A stretch of DNA of 64,000 bases from Diorhabda sublineata (Eukaryota; Arthropoda; Insecta; Coleoptera; Chrysomelidae), in contig NC_079477.1 of NCBI RefSeq assembly GCF_026230105.1, forward strand, positions 12,529,001-12,593,000, read 5' to 3'. Both the position numbers and the translations under genes were made by a program. Below the pieces are notes generated by a model. That model was not told the origin of the DNA, made no database searches, and worked only from the letters and a program-made list of their open reading frames with translations. The stretch's first letter is position 1; each line of letters begins with the position of its first letter. Below are positions 49,970 to 58,947 of the stretch, in pieces.

Positions 49970-50203
49970 CCTGTTGGTTGTTCTTCCTTGTAGTTTTCTT
50001 TTCTTTCATCCACGGATATTCGGGTACGTTAACACCAGGCGATCCCATTCCATGAGGTACATCCATAGGATATCCACTCGACGGAGGTGTTTGTTGAGGG
50101 CTAATTGGTGGTCCATGAGGTAGTTCATTAGAAAGGTGTGGTAAGGCAGTCATGAATTCAGCCATCGAAGGCTGACTATTAATGAATCCGGTTTCATTAC
50201 AAC
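49970..50203 (-). CDS. pb: proboscipedia/maxillopedia (Hox2) YPWM-containing internal exon
   Basis: This exon encodes the conserved N-terminal block and hexapeptide of the Hox transcription factor proboscipedia (maxillopedia in beetles), a nuclear DNA-binding protein that specifies mouthpart identity. Read right to left, it begins after a splice acceptor (TTTATAG, AG at 50205-50204). It reads CNETGFINSQPSMAEF, then a Pro/Gly/Ser-rich linker, then VNVPEYPWMKEKKT, and ends in a basic/Gln stretch (TTRKNNQQ). A near-consensus donor, G|GTAAGT, starts at 49969. YPWM is the Exd/PBC-binding motif of Hox proteins. The exon is 234 nt with phase 1 at both ends, so it is a whole number of codons. The frame stays open 5' of the acceptor but contains no conserved motif there, which is why the exon is cut at the acceptor. 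The homeobox is not in this exon and was not found in the window. The family assignment is very strong. Confidence 0.93.
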
Positions 50204-50846
50204 CTATAAATAATTTAAAATCTAGTACTTCATGTTTGGCAAGTGGTAAACAACTTATCAATTCCTTTACTTTAGGTTATTGATGAGGTGCTTCTTATTT
50301 ATATTTTTTGAAATGAAAAAAATATCGATTTGACTGGAAATAATCTCTCACACTAGTAGCTATAAAAAGGATTGTTCTTTTTAAATTGTACTAAATATTT
50401 ATACAAACATTTCATAGAGATGCGATTATATTTACTTTCATGGGGTCAAAGCGCAGGTGGTCTATACATTAATAATTACGTATTGATTATATAACATATG
50501 AATTATACTTTTCATATAAGCCGCATTTTTCCGCTATTGTACAATTCAATTGTGACAACAGACTAAATAATTCAAATGTATATATAACATTTGGACCGTC
50601 TTATAATCAAATATTACTTTCATAAGAAATTAATAGTTTCAAATTACTTAATTTTCCTCTTGGCAAATAAGTGATTTTTGTTATATGCGTATCGAATTAA
50701 GGTTTCAAAAAATAACTCAATGAGAACAGAATAATATCAGATTCATCAGATTTGGCTCGTTTCGACTCTCATCCCTTTCCTCAACTAAAAAAAAAATTAA
50801 AAGGTCGTAAATTTTCTTCCAACTAGGAGGTAATAAAAGCTGTGGA

Positions 50847-50900
50847 GGTCTGGTTTGTAGAGCAAGAAGAAACATTTTTTTTTGGTCTACAAACCAGACC
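50847..50900. repeat. perfect 15-bp stem hairpin
   Basis: GGTCTGGTTTGTAGA (50847-50861) pairs perfectly with TCTACAAACCAGACC (50886-50900) around a 24-base loop that includes a T tract. It lies 650 bp upstream of the YPWM exon on the pb strand. The stem is too short for a typical microRNA precursor. Origin unknown. Confidence 0.6.
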
Positions 50901-51099
50901 AGGTCTAGAGACGTTGCAGGTTCGCTATAATAAATGTATCCAATTGAGAGGAGATTATGTTGAGTAATAAAATATATTGACATTGAAATTTTGTTTGGTT
51001 CTATAGTAGGCTAAGAATTTTTCAATATATCCTCGTATAACTCTTAAATTAAAAGTTTTCATTCGTCACCAATTAACAGTAAAGTGTAATTGAACAATG

Positions 51100-51535
51100 T
51101 CATAACAGAAGAGGGAGAAATAAAGTAGTCAAAAAGGCAATACGAAAGATCAAAATCAACAAAGTGGGCAGAGCAGATAAGATAGATCTTATCTTATATT
51201 TTGGAGAAAATGTCATGACACGGATATAGGAGATGATGAAGGAAGCAGAGAGGTCAGAAACAATACCAGAGGAATGGGAGGTGAATTTCGAAAGCTACAC
51301 AGCAATATGCGTAAGTTCAGTTGTCCACAAGATATTGACTATGATAATAGAAGAAAGACAAAGGGAAGAAGTAGCCAAAAAACTAGAAGAAGAACAACCA
51401 TCATTCAGAAAAGTAAGAGAAACTATAGTTATTTTCATACTAAGGAATATAATTAAGAGACAATATGAAAAAAGGACAAACAATGCACTCAACCTTCATA
51501 GACTTGAGAGCAGTATTTGACACAATCCAAACAAC
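51100..51535 (+). mobile_element. LINE reverse-transcriptase N-terminal fragment
   Basis: The plus strand reads a KKAIRKIKINKVGRAD block and YFGENVMTRI, then EAERSETIPEEWEV, VVHKILTMIIEERQ, EEEQPSFRKVRETI, and FIDLRAVFDTI (motif A). These match the PGxDxI, IPxEW, xxKIxxxIIxxR, EEQxGFRKxR and FIDLxxAFD order of RTE-like LINEs. The region after motif A is lost. Frame changes and stops are present. The element lies in the putative pb intron 1, antisense to pb. Confidence 0.7.
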
Positions 51536-52439
51536 GTGGGGCTAGAAATACCAAAAAAAGAACACAAAAAGGGTATATGGAAGAGTAAACTGATTTGACA
51601 AAGATGAGAAGGTTTTATGATGGAAAAAGGGTGAAGCAAGAGAAAAATGGGAAAAAGAAGTGAAATTTTATTTTTTGATACATACACAAATTGTATACAT
51701 TATTTAAAGAATAATCAGTAATCTAGACTTTGTACAAAAATAATGTATATTAGATAAGAAAGGTTTTGAAAATATATATGATTAGCAAAATTAGTTTTTG
51801 GGACAAATTGCTTCAAATAGTTCATTGAATTTGTATGCACATTATTGAAATGTTACGAATGACGGATATTGATATATAGAGAAATTGCACTAACGTGAAT
51901 GGTGAGAGAGACAATGTAGGGAAAACAGACATGCAAAAAAACAAGTACTTATCGATAAATATCAAGATAATGTACTTATAAATAGGTGTGGTTATAAATT
52001 TTTTTATACAAGAAAAGTACTACGAAAACTTAAAAGCTTGGAACCAGCTTCATTATCTCATCCTACCTCGTGAAACTCGACACGTTAATATTTATTTAGT
52101 TTAAACAATAACCAGGAATCATAAATTGTCAAATAAGCAAAGATGTTTGATGTTCAATAACTGTTAAATTATTTTCACGTGAAAATTCAATTGTTCGCTA
52201 TGCAGTCTGTGACGCATTAACTCGTGAGCTGCAGGTTTTGTGGTGTATCAATTTGCTCTAACTATGAAACTCAACTGTTTTAACGAATCTTTTAGACATA
52301 ATACATCTTTGCTTTTTCGCGGTGTTGGTGTTTGTGAGTCTTCGTGAATTCATACGTGGATCTTCTAGTAGATAAGAAATGGTAAGTAAGCGATATCTAC
52401 CATTATTTAATACTACAAACGTTACCTGGGCGATTCTTA

Positions 52440-53300
52440 GTCACTACACCTCTTTGATATCGAGAAGCATAGTCTCAATCGCTTCATGGGTGTACCTTGG
52501 CTTTCCATCACTCTCTCTAAGTTTGTAATAGTAACTGAATAACAGAGCCTATCAGCACGTAGCTCATTACCGAGCGATGTGCCTCTTTTAAATTTATTTC
52601 ATGCACCACTGTTTATTCTTTGAATATAGCGACTCAGCTGCAGTCAGAGTTTACTACTTAAAGATGGTGCTATTTAAGAATACAGAATACTTTCGACTTT
52701 CGACCCAACCTTCAGAGGTTTCTACTCAAAATCGCCCAGAGCTTTTAAATATTCTGGTAGTGATAAGATCCAGCCAAAATATTATTTCGTTATTGGGATG
52801 ATATGTATTAATAAAATCAACCAAGTTTGGAACGCACGTTCCTGTATGAATATGGGCACACAATGTGTGCTTCTGATATGGCAGAGTAAAACTTTATCTT
52901 CAAATTTTGTTTTCAATTTTTATTTCACGTCATTGGGACAATGTTCTATGTCAGATGTTAAAATTCATCATTAGGTACCTTCAATTTCTAAAAGTGATGA
53001 AGTGAAATATTTTCGCCATCCATGATCACAACTTTGTTCTCTGTGAAGTGACGTCTTCTTAATACACGGCAGCATTTCGGAATTCTGCACCATTGATCTT
53101 CAGTATATTTTGGACATTCCTTCCTTATCCGATGTTAAGCTTCCTTTATCTTTAGTTATCGGCTGGTAGTCAAAATCAGCGAGCCAACCTTCACGTTGAT
53201 TTTCTTAATTTGTCTTCTGCACATTCTACAAATCTATTTTACTGGGCATTAGTCAAAGCTTTAGGCTGCGCCACTTTTTGGAAGATCTATTCCTTGTTCA
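52440..53300 (-). mobile_element. IS630-like transposase remnant (IPKCCR/FWPDLAS type)
   Basis: Read on the minus strand, the segment has CPKYTEDQWCRIPKCCRVLR and RRHFTENKVVIMDGENISL (about 53100-52990). These align with the YTExQxxxIPKCCRxLR...IIMDDEKYF block of a family of insect DDE transposases, with the second Asp of MDDE changed to Gly. Then come NDVK-KLKTKFEDKVLL (about 52935-52875), HSVP-FIQERA, and near 52770 YHPNNEIIFWLDLITT, corresponding to YIFWPDLASxHY. Later fragments are poor. Stops and shifts are frequent. It lies in the putative pb intron 1 on the pb strand. The exact superfamily is my inference. Confidence 0.6.
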
Positions 53301-53661
53301 CATTCACTTATTGTTCCATAAATTGTCAAAAGTACATATTCTGCTTTAAATATATATTCAGAATGTCAGTTTCTTTTGACAACCGTCCAAGTAAACTGTA
53401 TAAGAGTATACTTTAGTTTTTTGAAATTAAATTGATAGTAAAAAATCTTTTCCGAAAACATACGTTAGTACATATTTAGGCAGATCTTAGATAAAAAAAG
53501 TGAACATATTGAATAGCCACTGGAATGATCCATAGTGAAGTTTTAGAAAGTTATTGAGCATATAATCAATAACGTTAATATTTCTATCAATCTTAATTAA
53601 TTATTTCCCAGACGATGAATACGTAAGTATTCGAAAGCTCGGAAAATATGATAAAGTTAGG

Positions 53662-53714
53662 CCACTTTGGTGTTTCCTTGCTACGTTCCCAATAAGAAAC
53701 CGCTCATAATATAG
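53662..53714 (+). repeat. 53-bp dispersed direct repeat, copy 1
   Basis: The block starting CCACTTTGGTGTTTCCTTGC and ending CCGCTCATAATATAG recurs at 56259-56311 with two substitutions. Outside this block the similarity ends. Confidence 0.85.
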
Positions 53715-53726
53715 CTTTATTTACAA

Positions 53727-53728
<2 letters not shown>

Positions 53729-53795
<67 letters not shown>
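53729..53795. repeat. (TA)n microsatellite
   Basis: About 33 uninterrupted TA dinucleotides. The length is likely polymorphic and may be an assembly-sensitive site. Confidence 0.98.
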
Positions 53796-53797
<2 letters not shown>

Positions 53798-54450
53798 TTG
53801 TTAATACTCAAGACTTTGATTACGCAAAATGCAGTCATATTCTGCAAACAATTTAACTTTCCAAAATTCCAAATATAGGTATGATGATTTAGCTCCGAGC
53901 GCACTATTCTACTTAATATACTTGTTTATAATTTACTAATGACCAATCACCTGTCTCGTCTCCAGTTGTACCACATAATATCGTTATTAAGGGTTAAATT
54001 TTCACCTGTTTCTTAAGGAAGACTGAAAAATACTGAAGCAATAATGATAAAGTACAAGGTGATTATTTTTATAATTGCTAACACTTGATTAGGCTTCTCT
54101 CTAACTTATTTAACACAATTTAGAAATAATAGGAAAGTTAGTGAGTAGTGGTTATCGCAAATTATTTTGTAAAACCCTGTATATTTATCTGAAGATCATT
54201 TGATCCTGTACCTTACAGTACATCACAAATAATAAGTTTTCTATTCAAAAGAACATTCGAGCCTTAATTATTATTTTTATTTAATGGTATCAGTTTTGAA
54301 TATCGAGTAAATATGCCATTGATCAGATTTTGTTGCATACACTGCTTAAACTAAGATAGATTAATTGAAACTCTTGATAAATCAACAGAAAAGTCTTAGC
54401 ATTGCAAAACCCTACTATAGACAGCTTACTAACACTAAACAAACACGCAA

Positions 54451-54519
54451 ACACTGTTTGACGTGCGTTTCGATAACAAAATTATCATCTTCGTTATAGA
54501 TACGCGCGTTGGACATTGT
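54451..54519 (-). repeat. Penelope-type inverted hairpin arms
   Basis: The left arm (54451-54477) and right arm (54493-54519) are complementary at 20 of 27 positions. The minus strand carries the same motif as at 26.7 kb: a T-rich hairpin, GTTATCGAAACGCACGTC and AAACAGTGT. GAAA is intact here, but the CUGANGA box is degraded. Confidence 0.45.
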
Positions 54520-54956
54520 AATTGTAGGTGTTCACTATGCGGTAGGAATTAGTGCCTGTTTTCTTCTCTCCCAATGTTCTTGATACAGTATTCAATATAC
54601 CAAATCAAGGGTTGATATACCCATTTGATTATTGTTTGTTGACCGGTCACAAATAAACTCGTGACGCATTTTTTTATCGCATAGCTGTTGGTATAACACG
54701 CTGTTTCTCTCGCTTATAAGCTAGAAAAACCATTTGTTGAAAAAAATATTTGATAATTAAAAAAGTTTCAAAAAACGATAACGGAACGTAATGTTTTAAT
54801 GTAATGTAATATTTTAATAGATTACACGCGGATTATTCATCTCATTGTCCATATAATTGTGAATCAAATTGTGGTAGCTATGAAAATGTTACTGATCAGA
54901 AGATAGTGACTCTGATATTAGACTAACAAAATCAAAAAAAGAATATATTTGTTTCT

Positions 54957-55150
54957 GCTACTACTACTTGGAAGAAGAGTGGAACTAACATGATATTGCA
55001 CCAAACTTACAGAATTATTTGAATATTTCTTGTGCAACTATTGAACCCAACTCGCTACTACTACTTGGAAGAAGAGTGGAACTAACATGATATTGCACCA
55101 AACTTCAGAATTATTTGAATATTTCTTGTGCAACTATTGAACCCAACTCG
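54957..55150 (+). repeat. tandem duplication with 97-bp unit
   Basis: Two adjacent copies (54957-55053 and 55054-55150) start GCTACTACTACTTGGAAG and end CCCAACTCGC. They differ essentially by a one-base deletion in the second copy, so the duplication is recent. Confidence 0.95.
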
Positions 55151-55275
55151 CCGGTCAATGAGGTGACGGGTGAATTTTTTGATAGTGTTTTTTCAATTTA
55201 TTCGTTAAACAGATCAAATTGTACCATTCTCAAATGATCGAGGTTGGTTCATCAAATTTCTGCTAAAACCGATGT

Positions 55276-55527
55276 ATGTTTGTGTTTGAGAAATTGAGGG
55301 ATGTTGAAAATAAGAGACGCGGTCGATACTGGATGCAATGCAATGAGGATTCAAAAGTTATGCAACCCTATTTAGTCATGGATGGAAATCTTGATCACGT
55401 CAATGCTAACAAAGTCTTGAGTTTTTATTTTGTTTTATTAGAAGATTATCAAGAAATTAACCAAAAAGCAGTTTATGCTGAAAAAACTCATGATCTTCTA
55501 AATATTTACAAGGTGTTTCAGAGTTAA
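55276..55527 (+). CDS. unrecognised open frame
   Basis: An 83-codon frame reads EKLRDVENKRRGRYWMQCNE, then QPYLVMDGNLDHVNAN, and ends KTHDLLNIYKVFQS. The composition (Asp, Glu, Asn, Val, Lys) is more protein-like than surrounding frames, and a tandem duplication lies just upstream. I know no matching family. It may be the remnant of an exon or of a transposon protein. Confidence 0.25.
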   Translation: MFVFEKLRDVENKRRGRYWMQCNEDSKVMQPYLVMDGNLDHVNANKVLSFYFVLLEDYQEINQKAVYAEKTHDLLNIYKVFQS

Positions 55528-55821
55528 GTTAATTACTTTGTAGATTCATTTTTTTAACAATATTTTCTAACTTTGAATAATAAGAAGAGTGGCGTGAACA
55601 CATTTTTTTAAATATTTATAAAACGGCTCTGACTGTGAAATTTTCCCATACATATTAATTGTCGGGGTAAGAAATAACAAGTAATATTTATTCCTAATAA
55701 TTTATGAGATTCATTAACTAAATTACACAATCGGTGCCCTTCTGCCACCACTTTTTATTTGTTTTTATATTTATAGTCTGTGACTGAAATACAAATACAA
55801 TATAAGAAATATGAATAAATG

Positions 55822-56220
55822 TATAACAATAATAAAATTTTACCAACAATAATTAATTAAGATTTTCTGTGGTTTTGAATTATTAATTCTTGTAAAAATT
55901 TTTAAATTCATAGGATTCACAATTTAATGTTATCCATAAATGATAATAAATAAATTAATATTGAACATTATTCACTACGACTTATTCTTATCCAACCTAT
56001 AAAAATTCAACGTCATTCATAATATAACCAATTAAAAATTAATAAAAATTACTATAGTAGCCAGAATCAATATTTCAATTAATCAATATTTCTATTAACG
56101 TCAATTTGAATATTGAATTTTGAATCTTATGAATATAAAAATTTTTACAAGGATTAATACAATTAAAAACCACCGAAAATCTCAATTAATTATTGTAGGT
56201 GAAATTTTATTATTGTTATA
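55822..56220. repeat. inverted-repeat element (MITE) with ~115-bp arms
   Basis: The left arm 55822-55935 and right arm 56106-56220 are near-perfect reverse complements. Both start TATAACAATAATAAAATTT and share ACAATAATTAATT, GATTTTC and CTTGTAAAAATTTTTA. The central 170 bases are not repeated and non-coding. The TA at the outer edge may be part of the target site. The element lies in the putative pb intron 1. Confidence 0.85.
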
Positions 56221-56258
56221 TATTAATACATATTTCTTATAGTGTATTTGTTCTTAGT

Positions 56259-56311
56259 CCACTTTGGTGTTTCATTGCCACGTTCCCAATAAGAAACCGC
56301 TCATAATATAG
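56259..56311 (+). repeat. 53-bp dispersed direct repeat, copy 2
   Basis: The second copy of the block at 53662-53714, same orientation, 2.6 kb away, just beyond the inverted-repeat element. Confidence 0.85.
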
Positions 56312-56666
56312 TTGGTGAAAACTTAGTCAACAATAAACATTTTCAAGAAGTTCTAGCCTCCGAAGAACTACGGCTTTCGCTATATACATTAATAAATAAT
56401 AAAGCATAGCAATAGTTTGACCCTTGTCAATTGGTATTATTTTATGGTTATCAAGAGAGAAATGCGTAATGTGAATAGTTTAGTGGTCGTTCAAACAGAA
56501 AAAAATTATATTTAGTATATTGGACTAAATTTTTGGATACTTGTATGTATTAATATTTAATTATCAATATTTTTGAACTTTCCACCACAAAACTTTTACC
56601 TCATTATAAACATGTATTTGTTTATAAATAAAGAAAAGGTTTTTGTAATAATGTTGAATTGTTAAC

Positions 56667-56826
56667 CTTCGAGAGGCTGTGCTGCAGCCGGCACTGCGGA
56701 CAACCAAAACGTCCCGCTTCCGCCGGCCGCAGCACCTTCTGGTGTGTTAGACCGCGTCTTCACAGTAACAAAGTCCTCTTCGTCTAAGTGACCCGTCGGC
56801 ATTCGGCCGAAATCCTTAATTTTCAT
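56667..56826 (-). CDS. pb: candidate first coding exon of proboscipedia
   Basis: A GC-rich open frame on the same strand lies 6.5 kb upstream of the YPWM exon. From the first ATG (56826-56824) it gives 53 residues beginning MKIKDFGRMPTGHLDEEDF, then an Ala/Gly-rich stretch, GTFWLSAVPAAAQPLE, and one extra nucleotide at 56667 before a GTTAAC donor. That leftover G plus the first two bases of the exon at 50203 make a Gly codon, so the two frames join without a shift and read directly into CNETGFINSQPS. A second in-frame ATG is at 56802-56800. The frame also opens upstream to an in-frame stop at 56895-56893, but without another ATG. GC content contrasts sharply with the flanks. Phase compatibility alone has a one-in-three chance, and I do not recognise the N-terminal residues with certainty. 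An alternative is a non-coding exon or another gene. Confidence 0.6.
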
Positions 56827-57160
56827 AGACCACCGCAAGTTCTTGTACCACTCAACATCACAATGCACTGTCAATAAGTTTTCCACCACTACTTAAACAG
56901 TTTTTCGCGGAAAATCGTGTTAAAGGCTTCTTCACCGATCGCGGGAAATGTTAAGCGACTTTCCGAGAGAAATAGTCAACGATTGTTACGTGTATGTCCG
57001 TAGTTACTGTTAGCGATGGTTGTTTTTGTTTCTTTGGGGATGAGGAGGATGATGGCAAGTCACGTGGCCCGAGAAACAACCAATAGCACATCGGCGCGAG
57101 CAACTTTGTGGGCAGGCTTCGGTCATAAGAGGCGGGATTTAAATGCTAGCGTGACGACCT
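56827..57160 (-). promoter_or_regulatory. GC-rich 5' UTR/promoter-like region upstream of the candidate pb first exon
   Basis: This GC- and CpG-rich block lies directly upstream (higher coordinates) of the candidate first exon and ends abruptly in AT-rich DNA. It contains a CACGTG E-box (57061-57066), a CCAAT pentamer on the plus strand (57080-57084) and an ATTTAAAT element (57137-57144) that could serve as a TATA-like box for minus-strand transcription. Assignment as promoter plus 5' leader is inference from composition and position. No initiator or cap site can be fixed by eye. Confidence 0.4.
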
Positions 57161-58295
57161 GTCTCACAATTATCAGGTAAAAATTTTATAAAAAAAATGC
57201 CTGATTCCTTATGAATACATTCCAATTTCCAAATCACCGGTTGAAAGTCCAGAGGGTTTTAAATTATGATAATTCTCCATTATGTATGCTAATTTCAGTT
57301 TCCTTTGCTTAATTTTTTTAGGCACGAATTAGAATACCTGTCATGATCATCATTGTTGTTTTCGAGTCGATATTTCGATATTCTTCAGGCTCATAATAAC
57401 CTGCACTAAAGAATATCATGTTTTGTATAAGTTAAGCCATATCTCAGATTGAAATATCTAATAAAAAAATTATCACGATGACGATTTTTTTTATCAGAAT
57501 AATAGTGATATAACATAATATTCGAAGTTTATCCACTTATTTATGCTTTTCATAACAGAATGAAGTTCCATGTAAGCCAGACAGAACTGGAATTTCATAT
57601 TGAAACGAAAATCACTTGAACTGATTAATTTAAATTCATCCAAGCCTTCAAAAAATTGATGATATACGTTCAAGTACTAAATTATAACAAACAAAATGTG
57701 AAATTAGTTAGCCAATGACTTACTTATACATTCATGATTTAGTATCCATTGAAGTACCTTATCAAGGATTATGTTTCTGTTGATAGAAAACTGTAACTAT
57801 AATTCCAGCTATTATTGGGTCCAACAAGAATAGTAACAGATTCAATAAACCCCCTAACAAATCCATTTCCAAGATGCCGTTTTTCTCTTTGAAAACGGTT
57901 TTATAACGTTCTTCTATATTAATCGGGTAAGTTCAATGTAGTACGTAGCCAACGCTCCACTTTTGTAATTTTAGATGAAAGACATGAATATCGTAATAAC
58001 AATAGATAATTAACAGGTCAGTAACTATCTACCGTATTATAATGTGGATAACTTTGTTTTTTGAATCGAATGTTTTTATATATCGATAGTGTGTTGGACT
58101 AGATTTATGGTTTTTCGATCAAATAGTGAGGTCTAATCCCGACTGATAGGCTTTGATAACATTTATTAAAAGTGTTAACTCAATTCCTTAGGAAAACATA
58201 TTTTTTATGAATGAAATTAGCCTATTTACCATAGCATTCGACTCATAGAATGGGAAAAAAGCTGAACAAAGGTGTGCCAAACTGCATAGAATTCA
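57161..58295. other. AT-rich stretch without recognised genes
   Basis: Directly upstream of the putative pb promoter. No motif was recognised. Confidence 0.4.
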
Positions 58296-58299
58296 ATTC

Positions 58300-58660
58300 A
58301 GAAAAAGATGAGACAGTATATGATAGTTTTCTAATTGTGTTCTCAGGAAAGTAAACAGTAACAGTATTTCGTGTAGCCAGTGTGTAGAACCGAAGTAAGC
58401 AAGCAGTTGGTATTTACCGTGTTCTTTCTTTTCTAACACTAGTTTTATAATGCCGTATGTTTCTTTTAAATGAGTTCCTTGAGCGAAAGATCGTGATGAA
58501 AATTCATCTCCGCTATATATCAGTACAGCTTTTGGACTTGATTTTAAGGAATCAATAAAGATTATCCATTCCTCTGACCTATATTCATAACTCAGTTTTA
58601 ACATTAAGCCCTCAATGACATTACAGTACACTAGGTCGTTATTTATAGAAAACATACCAA
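58300..58660 (-). pseudogene. fragment of the same uncharacterised repeated protein family
   Basis: The minus-strand frame reads VYCNVIEGLMLKLSYEYR, SEEWIIFIDSLKSSPKAVLI, then GDEFSS, HLKETYGIIKLVLEKKEHGK and YQLLAYFGS before ending. This aligns with the CTDIDGLMKELDIEH...LFIDSTKFSLKAVLLHNGN...KxLMK segment of the copy at 12.88-14.40 kb and with its arthropod relatives. Only the central third is present and the downstream GDLKV block is degraded. It has no obvious stops until its end, so it is the better-preserved of the two in this segment. Confidence 0.7.
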
Positions 58661-58947
58661 CATATGAACTGTAACGTTTGCGGTAACTTCAATTCCCATC
58701 CCTGCACATCCCACAGTTTCGCTGCTTGAGGACTGTCAGGAGCTGTGAATTCTGTTTCAATTTTTTCGTTTTCAGAACTACTTGTACTCTTTCCAGTGCC
58801 ATCAACTAGATAAGGCATAGGAACTCCTTTTTTGTTATGGAACATGCCTCCGCTTACTTTACCAAATGCTTCAATTTTTCCGAAATACGTTTGATATTGG
58901 TCAAACAAAAATAACAGTTGCTTATATGATCCGTAGATTAGCACCAT
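58639..58947 (-). CDS. unrecognised open frame abutting the repeated-family fragment
   Basis: A 102-codon minus-strand frame contains YKQLLFLFDQYQTYFGKIEA, GKVSGGMFHNKKGVPMPYL, a Ser/Glu-rich linker, and EFTAPDSPQAAKLWDVQGWE. The sequence is compositionally like real protein and GC-richer than its flanks. It is upstream of, and overlaps the edge of, the fragment at 58300-58660. I do not recognise it. It may be the N-terminal part of a variant of that family, another transposon protein or an exon. Confidence 0.35.
   Translation of the reverse strand: MVLIYGSYKQLLFLFDQYQTYFGKIEAFGKVSGGMFHNKKGVPMPYLVDGTGKSTSSSENEKIETEFTAPDSPQAAKLWDVQGWELKLPQTLQFICWYVFYK

Larger units (their letters stand above)
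50204..56666 (-). other. putative pb intron 1 (6.5 kb)
   Basis: The intron is delimited by the GTTAAC donor at 56666 and the TTTATAG acceptor ending at 50204. It contains a LINE fragment, an IS630-like transposase remnant, a (TA)n tract, a tandem duplication, Penelope-type hairpin arms, an inverted-repeat element and two copies of a 53-bp repeat, all listed separately. Its extent depends on the candidate first exon being real. Confidence 0.5.

Noticed and set aside
50847..50900. Hox-cluster microRNA precursor (mir-10 or mir-993 type)
   Set aside because: The stem is only 15 bp and no known mature sequence of those microRNAs was seen anywhere in the window.
53729..53795. AT tract as an origin or matrix attachment site
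   Set aside because: A plain TA microsatellite explains it; no other supporting signal.
56887..56889. GTG at 56889 as the start of the candidate pb first-exon frame
   Set aside because: A nuclear insect gene would use ATG; the first in-frame ATG is 56826-56824, and an in-frame stop lies just upstream of the GTG.
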